In this document: positions 41,681 through 50,221 of the stretch, in pieces
How positions within the stretch are numbered: the first letter of the stretch is position 1
Layout: every line of letters begins with the position of its first letter
Source of the DNA: Archangium gephyra
GTDB taxonomy: Bacteria > Myxococcota > Myxococcia > Myxococcales > Myxococcaceae
NCBI RefSeq assembly: GCF_001027285.1
Contig: NZ_CP011509.1
Location: 980,501 to 1,044,500, forward strand
Length of the DNA stretch: 64,000 nucleotides
Direction: 5' to 3'
Made by a program: the position numbers and the translations under genes
Notes under the pieces: model-generated
Databases searched by the model: none
What the model was told of the DNA's origin: nothing
Seen by the model: only the letters and a program-made list of their open reading frames with translations

Positions 41681-44553
41681 GCTCCCCCTGTGAGAACCTC
41701 GAGCGTTTCTCGGATGGAGAGATGCCGGATGCGGAAGCGGCCTCCTTCCAGGTCCATCTGGCCTCGTGCTCCCGGTGTCAGGCCCGGATGCTGGACCTGA
41801 TGCAGCTGGACGTGCTGGGACAGGAGGTGGCCGCGCGCTCGAAGTCCCGCCGGTGGGTCCCCCTGGCCCTGGCCGCCTCGCTGCTCGCCGCCGTGCTGGG
41901 CGCGGCGGTGGCTTCACGCATGGGCTCGCCGTCGCCCGCTCCGCTCACGGTGGCGGTGCATCGCCCCATCGAGGCGCGTCTCACCCATCCCGGTGCCCGC
42001 GAGCACCGCCGCTATGGCGTGGAGCGGGCAGGGGAGGGCGCCTCCGGAGAGGCCGTGCCCGAGGACGTGCTCGCCCGGTTGATCCACGACAAGGACTTCC
42101 ACGGCGTGGCCACGGTCTACCTGCTCATGGGGGCTCCCAAGCTGGCGGCGGATGCGCTGGCCAAGGCTCCGCCGTCACCGGACGTGGACTGTGACCGCGC
42201 CGTGGTGGCGCTGCTCCAGGGCGCTCCCAACGAGGCGCTCCGGCTGCTGGAGGGTGTGCTGTCCTCGCAACCCCAGCATGCGCAGGCGCTCTGGAACCGG
42301 GCGCTCGTCCTGCGGGAGCTGCAACTGCCTCGCGCCGCGGCGGAGGCCTTCTCCCGGGTGGCCACGCTCGCCGAGTCCGGTTGGGCCTCGGAAGCCGAGG
42401 AGCGTGCCCGGGAGCTGCGGCGCGAATCGGACGGGCTGCGCCAGGTGTGGCGGGACCTGGATGCGCGCTCCCTGGAGATGGTGAAGGGCGGGCCCGCGCT
42501 CTCGGAGGAGGACGCCCGGCGCAACCCCGGCTTCTCCCGGCTGCGTCTGTATGACGCGGCCCGCGCCGCTGTGTCCGCGGACGAGGTGCGCAGGCTCCTG
42601 CCCCTCGCCCGGAGCCTGGATCTCGAGTACCGCACGAGCGTCCTGGAGCGCTACGTGGGCCAGCTCGCCCAGGCCGACTTCCAGCGCCGTGCCCCGGCCG
42701 CACGGGACTATCGCGAGCTCGTCCTCGGCAATGCCGGCGCGGACACCGAGGGACTGCTCGCGCGGCTGCGAGCCTCCGGCCAGGAGGACATCGAGCTGGG
42801 CGCGATGCTGCTCACCGGGAGCACCAGCCGCCACCTCGAGCGCTACCGCGCGCTGGTGGCCCGGGCCGCGGAGCCCTGGTTCGACATCCTGGCGCTGCAC
42901 GAGCAGGCGAAGCAGATGCTCCTGCGCGACGAGTACCCCGAGGCGGAGTCGGTGCTGCTCACCGCGCTCTCCCGGTGCGAGCAGGAGCGGCTCGACTACC
43001 GCTGCGCCCGGCTCGAGCTGGAGCTGGCGGGGCTCTACAACACCGTGCACCGCATCGAGGAGGCCCTGCTCCAGGCGCGGCGCGGACGCGAGCGCGTGCG
43101 GCGCGTCCATGAGTGGGAGCTGGAGCAGATCTTCCTCCAGCGGCTGGCGCAGATCGCCCGGTTCCAGGATGACTTCCCACTCGCGCGCGCCTACCTCGAG
43201 GAGGTGCTGCTCGAGAGCGAGGGCGGCAAGGACGCCTGCACCACCGCCAACTACGTGCACGAGACGCTCGCCAACATGGCGCTCATCCGCGTGGACCGGG
43301 AGACGGGGCTGCGCGAGTTGAAGCAGGCGCCCACCTGTGGCGCGCCTCCGACACTGTTCCGCGCCGCCATCCTCGCGGACCTCGTCCGTCTGGGCGCGCC
43401 GGACGTCGAGCCCGAGTTCTGGAGTGCCCTGTCCACGCTCCGGGCCGACCGGGACACCAGCGAGGGGACGCGCTCCTTCCTCGACTATCTGGAGGGACGG
43501 GTCGTCATCGAGCGGGACGCCGCGCGTGGCCGGCAGCTGCTCCAGGAAGCCATCTCCCGGGCGGAGCGGCTGCCCGAGAGTCATATCCAGGCGCGCAAGA
43601 CACGTGTGTCCAGCCTGGCCGTGCTCGCGCTCGACGCGCTCCGGAGGCAGGAGCCCGCGGGCGCGCTGGACGCCATCTCGCGGGTGATGGAGGTGCCCAC
43701 TCCCGAGCGCTGTGCGCTGGGCTTCGTGATGGATGACGAGCGGCTGGTCGTGGTGGCGCGGGACGCGCAGGGGCGCACCCTGGGCCACCTCCAGGAGCTC
43801 GTTCCCTCGGGCCCGCTGGAGACCGGGAAGCTCGTCCCCGAGAACCTGAAGGCGCAGCTCTCCGCGTGTCCGCGCGTGGAGGTGCTCGCGCCCGCGCCCA
43901 TCCAGGGACGGCCAGCGCTGCTGCCGCCGGAGATGGCCTGGAGCTACCGGCTCAAGTCCGGACAGGCTCCCAAGGCCCCGGGCCTGCCGGAGCGCCGCCT
44001 CGTCGTGCATGACGTCCAGGCTCCGGCGTCGTTGAACCTCCCGCTGCTCGGGCGCTGGACTCCTGGACGCAGCACGTCCGGGCTCGTCGAGCTCCAGGGC
44101 TCCGAGGCCACGCCCTCGCGCGTGCTGGACGCGATGGGGGAGGCCACCGTCATCGAGCTGCACGTCCACGGGCTGGTGGACTGGGCCGAGGCCTCCGCCC
44201 TGGTGCTCTCTCCGGACAGGGAGGGCCGCTTCACCTTGAAGGCGCGGGAGGTCCGTCAGCGCCCGCTCAAGGGGGCGCCGCTCGTCATCCTCGGCGCCTG
44301 CGACGCCGCGCGCACGCTGCCCTGGAAGCACCAGGCCTGGAGCCTGCCGGCCGCCTTCCTGGAGGCGGGGGCCCACGCGGTGCTCGCCTCGACGTCGCGG
44401 GTGCAGGACGCGGATGCGAATGCGTTCTTCGATGCGGTCCGTGCTCGTATCCAGGCCGGTGCCGCGCCCGCCGCCGCCCTGCGGGACGTCCGCCTCGAGT
44501 GGCTTTCCCGCGAGCCCCGGAGCTGGGTGCGGGACGTGATGTTGTTCGAGTAG
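41677..44553 (+). CDS. Anti-sigma/TPR/CHAT-protease fusion protein with one membrane helix
   Basis: A 958-residue protein in four parts. Residues 1-50 hold a zinc anti-sigma (ZAS, zf-HC2-like) motif, H27-x3-C31-x2-C34. Residues 60-80 are a single membrane helix. From about 120 to 640 are TPR-like helical repeats (ALRLLEGVLSSQPQHAQALW). The C-terminal ~280 residues are a CHAT domain with an intact His831 (HVHG) and Cys875 (LGACDAA) dyad. CHAT proteases are caspase-like; TPR-CHAT proteins act as regulated proteases. I infer that the ZAS part holds the upstream sigma factor and the protease part controls its release or acts on another substrate. The start overlaps the sigma stop. Confidence 0.88.
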   Translation: MSSPCENLERFSDGEMPDAEAASFQVHLASCSRCQARMLDLMQLDVLGQEVAARSKSRRWVPLALAASLLAAVLGAAVASRMGSPSPAPLTVAVHRPIEARLTHPGAREHRRYGVERAGEGASGEAVPEDVLARLIHDKDFHGVATVYLLMGAPKLAADALAKAPPSPDVDCDRAVVALLQGAPNEALRLLEGVLSSQPQHAQALWNRALVLRELQLPRAAAEAFSRVATLAESGWASEAEERARELRRESDGLRQVWRDLDARSLEMVKGGPALSEEDARRNPGFSRLRLYDAARAAVSADEVRRLLPLARSLDLEYRTSVLERYVGQLAQADFQRRAPAARDYRELVLGNAGADTEGLLARLRASGQEDIELGAMLLTGSTSRHLERYRALVARAAEPWFDILALHEQAKQMLLRDEYPEAESVLLTALSRCEQERLDYRCARLELELAGLYNTVHRIEEALLQARRGRERVRRVHEWELEQIFLQRLAQIARFQDDFPLARAYLEEVLLESEGGKDACTTANYVHETLANMALIRVDRETGLRELKQAPTCGAPPTLFRAAILADLVRLGAPDVEPEFWSALSTLRADRDTSEGTRSFLDYLEGRVVIERDAARGRQLLQEAISRAERLPESHIQARKTRVSSLAVLALDALRRQEPAGALDAISRVMEVPTPERCALGFVMDDERLVVVARDAQGRTLGHLQELVPSGPLETGKLVPENLKAQLSACPRVEVLAPAPIQGRPALLPPEMAWSYRLKSGQAPKAPGLPERRLVVHDVQAPASLNLPLLGRWTPGRSTSGLVELQGSEATPSRVLDAMGEATVIELHVHGLVDWAEASALVLSPDREGRFTLKAREVRQRPLKGAPLVILGACDAARTLPWKHQAWSLPAAFLEAGAHAVLASTSRVQDADANAFFDAVRARIQAGAAPAAALRDVRLEWLSREPRSWVRDVMLFE

Positions 44554-44573
44554 TGCCTCACAGAGGAGCCTCC

Positions 44574-44858
44574 ATGAAAGCGCTGTCCCGGGTCACCCCG
44601 TTGCTCGTTGTCCTGATGACTGAGGGTCTCGCCCTCGCCGCCGAGAACAAAGGCAGCGCCAAGGGCGGCGCCACCGCACCGCGGCCTGGTGCTGGCTCGG
44701 TCGAGGACATGAGCAAGCCGTCCACCGGCTGTCTCACCTGTCTGACCCAGGACACCATTCCCAAGCAGACGGGCCAGGGCACGGGCGGCGAGGATCCCGA
44801 CAAGAAGAAGAAGCCGAACGTGAAGGTCCCGAACGCCGCGCCGGTGAAGACGAAGTAG
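44574..44858 (+). CDS. Small exported protein after the CHAT gene
   Basis: A 94-residue protein with AGAGGAG before the ATG, 20 bases after the CHAT gene stop. A signal peptide (ending LALA) is followed by a low-complexity Gly/Ala/Lys body, one CLTC pair (about residues 53-56) and a Lys-rich tail (DKKKKPNVKVPNA). It is unlike any family I recognise. Being the last gene of the sigma/CHAT unit, it could be a substrate, signal or ligand of the CHAT protein, but nothing in its sequence proves that. Confidence 0.7.
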   Translation: MKALSRVTPLLVVLMTEGLALAAENKGSAKGGATAPRPGAGSVEDMSKPSTGCLTCLTQDTIPKQTGQGTGGEDPDKKKKPNVKVPNAAPVKTK

Positions 44859-44885
44859 CACCCGGCGCGGACTCACCTGCCGCCG

Positions 44886-46823
44886 TCAGTACCGGGACAG
44901 GTAGGCGCGGGAGCCACCGTCTGCCGCGCCGTAGTTCCAGTAGATCTGGTCCGCCGCCCCGCTTCCGTCGAGGTCGGCGAAGAAGTACTGCGTGTTGGCG
45001 GACTGGCTATAGCCCGGGTTGTTCATCAGGGGGCCTCCCGAGAAGCCCGTGGCCGAGCCGAGGTACACCTGGATGCGGCCCTCGCGGTAGTCCGGGCGCC
45101 AGAAGAGCTTGTCGGCGTGGCCGTCGCCGTTGACGTCGGCGAAGTAGAGCCGCGTCTCGGGATTGCCGCTGGAGCCGCCCATGTGCGAGGTGAGGAAGGT
45201 GAACGTGCCGTTGCCGTTCGAGGCGTAGACGCGCGTGCGCCCCGAGTCCGCCGCCACGTCCCAGACAAGCTTGTCCGCCCGGCCGTCCCCGGTGACGTCC
45301 GCGAAGTAGAAGTGCGCGTCGGCGTTCTGGCTGCTCCCCGCGTCGGTGTTCGTGTTGGACCACGCGAAGGTCCCGTCACAGTTGGACAGGTAGACGCGCG
45401 CCCGGCCCGAGTCGAAGGTCGGGTTCCAGTAGATCTTGTCCGCGCACTTGTCCCCGGTGAGGTCCGCGAAATAGAAGGTGGTCGCGGCAGACTCGCTCCC
45501 GCCGTTCTCGTTCGAGTTCGTCCAGCGGAACGTCCCGTCACAGTTCGACAGGTAGACGCGCGTGTGGCCCGTGTCGAAGGTCGGGTTCCAGTAGATCTTG
45601 TCCGCGCACGCGTCCCCGTTCACATCCGCGAAGTAGAAGGCCGTCCCCGTGGACGCGCTCCCGCCGTTGTCGTGCACGATCGCCGGCCCGAAGGTCCCGT
45701 TGCAGTTGCCGCGGAAGGCCTGCGTCGCTCCGCCCAGCAGCGTGGGGTTCCACGAGAGCTTGTCCGCGCAGCCATCCCCCGTCACGTCGGCGAAGTAGAG
45801 CCGCGTGCTCGCCGAGGTCCCGTTGCCCTGCGCATCCGTCGTCGAGCCCGCGTTGAACACCGCCGGACGGATGGTGGCCATCACCGCGAAGTGGTCCGAG
45901 GGCGAGATGCCGTCGTACTCGCTCGTGTCGATGAGCTGGTCCGACGTGGTCATGTCCCCGCCACTCACGAGGATGTAGTCGAGCCGGTTGTAGTTGGTGC
46001 TCGGGCTCTTCCAGGAGCTGTTGAACGTCGCCGTGTCCGCCGTCGTGGCTCCGGTGTGACGCGCCGAGCGGTACAGCGCCGGCGAGCCCCCCTCGAGCAT
46101 CGCGATGGAGTCGTCGTTGGTCGAGGCCGGGTTCTGCGGGTCGGAGTTGAAGTCTCCGAACACGATGACGGAGCGGCCCAGGGACTTCTGGGTGATGACT
46201 CCGCGAATCAGCTCGGCGTTCTTCTCGCGCGCCAGGCCACAGTTCACGCCGTGCGCCGGGTGCGAGTTGACCAGGAAGTACTGGCGGCCCGACAGCTTGT
46301 CATCGAGCTTGATCCACGCCGCCGTCCGCCCGGAGGCGTTCGGGTAGCACGCGTCGGACGTGGCGTACGGATTGGTGATGCTGAAGTAGCCCTGCACGTC
46401 CGTGCCCGCCGCCAGCCCGAACCGGCTCCGGCGATAGAAGATCATCTTCGGGCTTCCGTTCGACGGCTTGTAGTAGTCGTAGTTCGCCTGGAAGGCGTTG
46501 ATGAGATCGTTCTGGATCGCCGCCGCCGAGGCCTCCTGCACACCAAAGATGTCCGGGTTCCTCGCGGAGATGAGCTTGATGACGTCCGGGCTGCGCTGCG
46601 TCCAGCTGTAGAGGCCCGTGTCCTCCGCGTTCACCTGACGCACGTTGTACGTCATCACCGTGAACGGCCGGTGGTCCACCGTCACCGCGGACTCGAGCCC
46701 GGCGAGCTCCTGGGGCTCGGCGTCTTCCAGCGTCGCGGGTCCACAGCTGGACCACAGCGTGCTCAGGGCCACCAGGGCCGAACCCTGGAGATGACTGCGA
46801 AGCCAGCGCGTCTCGATCTTCAT
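44886..46823 (-). CDS. Secreted endonuclease/exonuclease/phosphatase-domain protein with VCBS/FG-GAP-like repeats
   Basis: A 645-residue lipoprotein (Cys at LWSSC). Residues about 55-325 are an EEP domain with FTVMTYNVRQV, GVQEAS, GDFNSDP, RLDYILVSGG and SPSDHFAV. Residues about 345-645 are six copies of a ~48-residue repeat containing YFADVTGDGCADK-x-x-W, the metal-loop (DxTGDGxxDK) type seen in FG-GAP/VCBS propellers. It therefore joins a phosphodiesterase or nuclease with a calcium-dependent binding propeller. AGGAG decides the ATG at 46823. The only other EEP protein here (6314-8026) has different added modules. Confidence 0.9.
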   Translation of the reverse strand: MKIETRWLRSHLQGSALVALSTLWSSCGPATLEDAEPQELAGLESAVTVDHRPFTVMTYNVRQVNAEDTGLYSWTQRSPDVIKLISARNPDIFGVQEASAAAIQNDLINAFQANYDYYKPSNGSPKMIFYRRSRFGLAAGTDVQGYFSITNPYATSDACYPNASGRTAAWIKLDDKLSGRQYFLVNSHPAHGVNCGLAREKNAELIRGVITQKSLGRSVIVFGDFNSDPQNPASTNDDSIAMLEGGSPALYRSARHTGATTADTATFNSSWKSPSTNYNRLDYILVSGGDMTTSDQLIDTSEYDGISPSDHFAVMATIRPAVFNAGSTTDAQGNGTSASTRLYFADVTGDGCADKLSWNPTLLGGATQAFRGNCNGTFGPAIVHDNGGSASTGTAFYFADVNGDACADKIYWNPTFDTGHTRVYLSNCDGTFRWTNSNENGGSESAATTFYFADLTGDKCADKIYWNPTFDSGRARVYLSNCDGTFAWSNTNTDAGSSQNADAHFYFADVTGDGRADKLVWDVAADSGRTRVYASNGNGTFTFLTSHMGGSSGNPETRLYFADVNGDGHADKLFWRPDYREGRIQVYLGSATGFSGGPLMNNPGYSQSANTQYFFADLDGSGAADQIYWNYGAADGGSRAYLSRY

Positions 46824-46872
46824 CTCTGCTCCTCTTGGGGGGAGGCGCATCCTCGAAGAGCGAGACGGTGAT

Positions 46873-46902
46873 TAAAAGTAATTCTTGAATTAAATACCTG
46901 TG
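46873..46902. promoter_or_regulatory. AT-rich promoter region of the secreted EEP gene
   Basis: A 30-base AT-rich island, unusual here, includes the perfect inverted repeat AATTC-TT-GAATT (46880-46891). On the leftward strand it reads TATTTAATTC then TTTTAATC, both possible -10 elements. It lies 50-80 bases before the ATG at 46823. Confidence 0.4.
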
Positions 46903-46922
46903 GTTGGGATTGGAGCCGTGGC

Positions 46923-48128
46923 TCAGGGAACCACGACCCGGCGCAGGTGCGCGCCCAGCCGCGTCGCGAACTCGTAGTGGATGGTCTGCGCCCAGTCCGC
47001 CAGGTTCTCCACGTGCAGGTGCTCGTCGCCGTCCTTGCCGATCAGCGTCGCCGTCAGCGGCCGCTCGTCATGCGTCGCCCTCGTCACGTCCACGATGATG
47101 TGGTTCATCATCACCCGCCCCAGCACCGGGCACCTCCGCCCGTTCACCAGCACGTGCGCCTTCCCCGACATCAGCCGCGCGTACCCGTCGAAGTACCCCA
47201 CCGGTAGCACCGCCACCCGCGTCGCCTCCGCGCACCGGTACGTGCACCCGTACCCCACGTAGCTCCCCGCCGGCAGCCACTTCACCACCTGGCTCGGGCA
47301 CCTCCACGACAGCACCGGCCTCAGCTCCGGCACCCGCCCCAGCACCAGCCGCGCCGACAGCCGCGTCTCCGTCGACGGCCACAGCCCATACAGCGAGATG
47401 CCCACCCGCTGGGCGTCGTAACGCGCCCTCGGCAGCACCAGCGTCGCCGCGCTCGCCGCCATGTGCCGCTGCAACGGCTCCTCCACCGGCACGCTCGCCT
47501 TCAGCGCCATCAGCCCACCCTCGAAGACGTCGAGCTGGGACTCGGCGTACGTCTGCTCCGTCACGTCCTCCGTGTTCGAGAAGTGGCTCAGCACCCCCAC
47601 CACCCGCAGCACGTCCGCCGCCTCGCGCAGGAAGTCCAGCTCGCCTCCCGCGATCTGCCCCGGCGTGAAGCCCTCGCGCCCCAGCCCCGTGTCCACGTGC
47701 ACGTGCACCCGCAGCGGCTGCTCCAGCTTCGCCCGGCGCAGCTCCTCCGCCGTGTCCTTCCACGAGCCGTCCCCCACCACCGCCTCCACCCCCGCTCGCG
47801 CCAGCGCCACCGCCTCCTCCGCGTCCATGGCGCCAATCACCAGCACCTGCTTGCGCTTCAGGCCCTTCGCCTGCTCGAAGGCCCGCACCGTCAGCGCGTC
47901 CCCCGGCGTGATGAAGTACAGGACGTCCACCAGCGGGTGCACCAGCGGCAACATCTGCGTCAGCCCGTGGCCGTACGCGTTGCCCTTCAACACCGCCCCC
48001 AGCGCCCTCGGCCCGTTCGTGTCCGCGGACAGCTTGCGCAGCGTCGCCACGTTCGCCGCCAGCGCTCCCGCCGACAGCTCCAGCCTCGACGCCACCTTCC
48101 CCGGTGCTCCCGCAGTCACTTCGTGCAT
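46923..48128 (-). CDS. alr: Alanine racemase
   Basis: A 401-residue PLP enzyme. The PLP lysine is K48 in AVLKGNAYGHG, with the barrel motif VHVHVDTGLGREGF and the catalytic Tyr probably Y293 in YVGYGCTY, then MNHIIVDVT near the C-terminus. It interconverts L- and D-alanine for peptidoglycan. The ATG at 48128 gives a normal-length enzyme; the frame is open to 48293 but the added part looks non-coding. No signal peptide is present, so it is cytoplasmic. It lies alone between convergent and divergent neighbours. Confidence 0.93.
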   Translation of the reverse strand: MHEVTAGAPGKVASRLELSAGALAANVATLRKLSADTNGPRALGAVLKGNAYGHGLTQMLPLVHPLVDVLYFITPGDALTVRAFEQAKGLKRKQVLVIGAMDAEEAVALARAGVEAVVGDGSWKDTAEELRRAKLEQPLRVHVHVDTGLGREGFTPGQIAGGELDFLREAADVLRVVGVLSHFSNTEDVTEQTYAESQLDVFEGGLMALKASVPVEEPLQRHMAASAATLVLPRARYDAQRVGISLYGLWPSTETRLSARLVLGRVPELRPVLSWRCPSQVVKWLPAGSYVGYGCTYRCAEATRVAVLPVGYFDGYARLMSGKAHVLVNGRRCPVLGRVMMNHIIVDVTRATHDERPLTATLIGKDGDEHLHVENLADWAQTIHYEFATRLGAHLRRVVVP

Positions 48129-48316
48129 CGTCCGCCTGACCGTCCTTCGCGCCCGCCGGCGCCCTGGGTGATTCTTTTCGTCCAAAGCGTGCCCCATTGC
48201 ACGCGCCATCCGAGCGGGCGGCCATGGGAGCGTCCGATGCTTCGCGTGGGCAGGGCCCTCACGGTTCACTGCCTCCGCTCCTCCCGTGCGCATCCTCTCT
48301 GTCAGGAGGTCTCCCC

Positions 48317-48511
48317 ATGAGCATCTGGCAGAAGCTGTCCTCGCGTTTCCGTGACCATTCCGAAGAAGAGGCGTCTCGTCCCGAGCCCGAGTCCCCCGGC
48401 ATGACCTACGCCGACCTCGAGCGCGACAAGGACCTCAAGGAACGGCAGCTCTCCGGCGCCTTCGAGCCTCCCTTCGGCAAGGACGCCTCCGCCATCGAGC
48501 AGGACGAGTAG
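48317..48511 (+). CDS. Small acidic hypothetical protein
   Basis: A 64-residue protein with a perfect AGGAGG before the ATG. It is highly charged ([15 protein letters not shown], then [12 protein letters not shown]) and ends in IEQDE; there is no membrane segment or motif. The strong ribosome site and clean frame support a real gene. It is followed 20 bases later by a hairpin repeat. The function is unknown. Confidence 0.65.
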   Translation: MSIWQKLSSRFRDHSEEEASRPEPESPGMTYADLERDKDLKERQLSGAFEPPFGKDASAIEQDE

Positions 48512-48530
48512 GGGCACGGGCAGGAGAACG

Positions 48531-48578
48531 GGGACGGGCACCCTCACCCCGTCCCTCTCCCGGAGGGCGAGGGGAGGG
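48531..48578 (-). repeat. Intergenic hairpin repeat, copy 7
   Basis: Opposite orientation: CACCCTCACCCCGTCCC, then TCTCCCGGAGGGCGAGGGGAGGG. The GC hairpin is imperfect. It lies between the small acidic protein and the amidohydrolase; its GGGGAGGG end could serve as a ribosome site for the alternative GTG start at 48586. Confidence 0.75.
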
Positions 48579-48639
48579 ATGGCGAGTGAGGAGTCCTGTG
48601 ATAGGTCGCTCGCTCGTTCCTCCTTCCTCCCTGCTCTCC

Positions 48640-49923
48640 ATGCGCCTCCTGCCTGCTCTCCTCGCCGCGCTGCTCTGTGCCGTGCCTTCCGTGGCCTCCG
48701 CCCAGGCTCCCAGCCCCCCTGTGTTCCTCCTGCGCCCCGCCCGTGTCTTCGACGGCGTCTCCGCGAAGGCCCAGGAGGGTTGGGTCGTGCTCGTCCGCGG
48801 TGACCGCATCGCCGCCGTCGGGCCCGCCTCCCAGGTCACCGCTCCCCTCGGGACGGAGGTCGTCGAGCTCCCCGGTACCACCCTCGTCCCCGGTCTCATC
48901 GAGGGGCATTCGCACCTGCTTCTTCACCCCTACAACGAGACCTCCTGGAATGATCAGGTGCTCCGCGAGCCGCTCGCCCTCCGCGTCGCCCGCGCCACCA
49001 ACCACGCCCGTGACACGCTGCTCGCCGGCTTCACCACCGTGCGAGATCTCGGCACCGAGGGCGCCGCCGATGCCGATGTCGGTCTCAAGCAGGCCATCCA
49101 GCAGGGCATCATCCCCGGGCCCCGCGTCCTCGCCACCACCCGCGCCCTCGTCGCGACCGGCTCCTATGCGCCCAAGGGTTTCGCTCCGGAATGGCATGTC
49201 CCCCAGGGCGCCGAGGAGGCCGATGGGGTCGATGCCCTCATCCGCGCCGTGCGCGGTCAGATGGGCAAGGGCGCTGATTGGATCAAGGTCTACGGCGACT
49301 ACCGCTGGGGCCCTCGCGGCGAGGCGCTCCCGTCCTACTCCCTCGAGGAGATGAAACTCATCGTCCAGACGGCTCGCGATGGGGGCCGCCCCGTCGTCGT
49401 TCATGCCAGCACTCCCGAGGGCATGCGCCGCGCGGTGCTCGCTGGTGCGGAGACCATCGAGCACGGGGACGGAGGCACCCCCGAGGTCTTCAAGCTCATG
49501 GCCGAGCGCGGCGTCTTCCTCTGCCCCACGCTCGCCGCTGGTGACGCCATCCACCAGTACGGCGGTTGGAAGAAGGGCACCGATCCCGAGCCCGCCGCCA
49601 TCCAGCAGAAGCGCGCCAGCTTCCGCGCCGCCCTCGCCGCCGGTGTCACCATCTGCAATGGCAGCGACGTGGGTGTTTTCGCTCACGGAGACAACGCCCG
49701 CGAGCTGGAGCTCCTGGTCGCCTACGGCATGACGCCCGTGCAGGTGTTGAAGGCCGCCACCTCCGTCAACGCCCGCATGCTCCACATGGAGGACCGCATC
49801 GGCCAGGTGAAGGAGGGGCTGCTCGCCGACCTCGTCGCCGTCGAGGGCGACCCCACCCGCGACATCTCCGCGCTGCGCCAGGTCCGCTTCGTCATGAAGG
49901 GTGGCACCGTTTTTCGGCGGTAG
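48640..49923 (+). CDS. Exported amidohydrolase-superfamily metal-dependent hydrolase
   Basis: A 427-residue protein with a signal peptide (ending VASA). The amidohydrolase metal motif is GHSHLLL after PGLIE (about residue 85), with the later barrel residues [14 protein letters not shown] and the Asp in [12 protein letters not shown]. The order fits imidazolonepropionase-like or prolidase-like members that hydrolyse amide or peptide bonds in the periplasm. I chose the ATG at 48640 because it starts the signal peptide; a GTG at 48586, with GGGAGGG upstream from a hairpin repeat, is an alternative start. The substrate is unknown. Confidence 0.88.
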   Translation: MRLLPALLAALLCAVPSVASAQAPSPPVFLLRPARVFDGVSAKAQEGWVVLVRGDRIAAVGPASQVTAPLGTEVVELPGTTLVPGLIEGHSHLLLHPYNETSWNDQVLREPLALRVARATNHARDTLLAGFTTVRDLGTEGAADADVGLKQAIQQGIIPGPRVLATTRALVATGSYAPKGFAPEWHVPQGAEEADGVDALIRAVRGQMGKGADWIKVYGDYRWGPRGEALPSYSLEEMKLIVQTARDGGRPVVVHASTPEGMRRAVLAGAETIEHGDGGTPEVFKLMAERGVFLCPTLAAGDAIHQYGGWKKGTDPEPAAIQQKRASFRAALAAGVTICNGSDVGVFAHGDNARELELLVAYGMTPVQVLKAATSVNARMLHMEDRIGQVKEGLLADLVAVEGDPTRDISALRQVRFVMKGGTVFRR

Positions 49924-49949
49924 CTTCCTCGATGCTAGGGTGCGCCGCC

Positions 49950-50219
49950 GTGCCCCGCATCACCTTCACCTCGAGCCTCCAGCGTCATGTCTCGTGCCCC
50001 TCCGAGCAGGTGGGGGGCGCCACCGTGCGCGAGGCCCTCGAGCAATACTTCGCCCGTCATCCGCAGGTGCGAAGCTATGTGCTGGATGATCAGGGGGCGC
50101 TGCGCCATCACGTCGTCGTCTTCGTGGATGGCGGCCAGCTTCGCGATCGCTCCGGCCAGCAGGAGCCCGTCAGCGAGGCCTCCGACCTCTACGTCATGCA
50201 GGCACTCTCCGGGGGTTGA
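49950..50219 (+). CDS. MoaD/ThiS-type ubiquitin-like protein with C-terminal Gly-Gly
   Basis: An 89-residue beta-grasp protein (GTG start; an ATG at 49932 would add 6 residues). ITFTSSLQRHV, the helix VREALEQYFARHP, the strand HHVVVFVDGG and the end MQALSGG follow the MoaD/ThiS fold. The terminal Gly-Gly is the part that is adenylated and carries sulfur in such proteins. It lies 2 bases before a propeller-type protein gene, an association I recall from other bacteria. No E1-like or molybdopterin gene is nearby, so the function is open. Confidence 0.8.
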   Translation: MPRITFTSSLQRHVSCPSEQVGGATVREALEQYFARHPQVRSYVLDDQGALRHHVVVFVDGGQLRDRSGQQEPVSEASDLYVMQALSGG

Positions 50220-50221
50220 GC

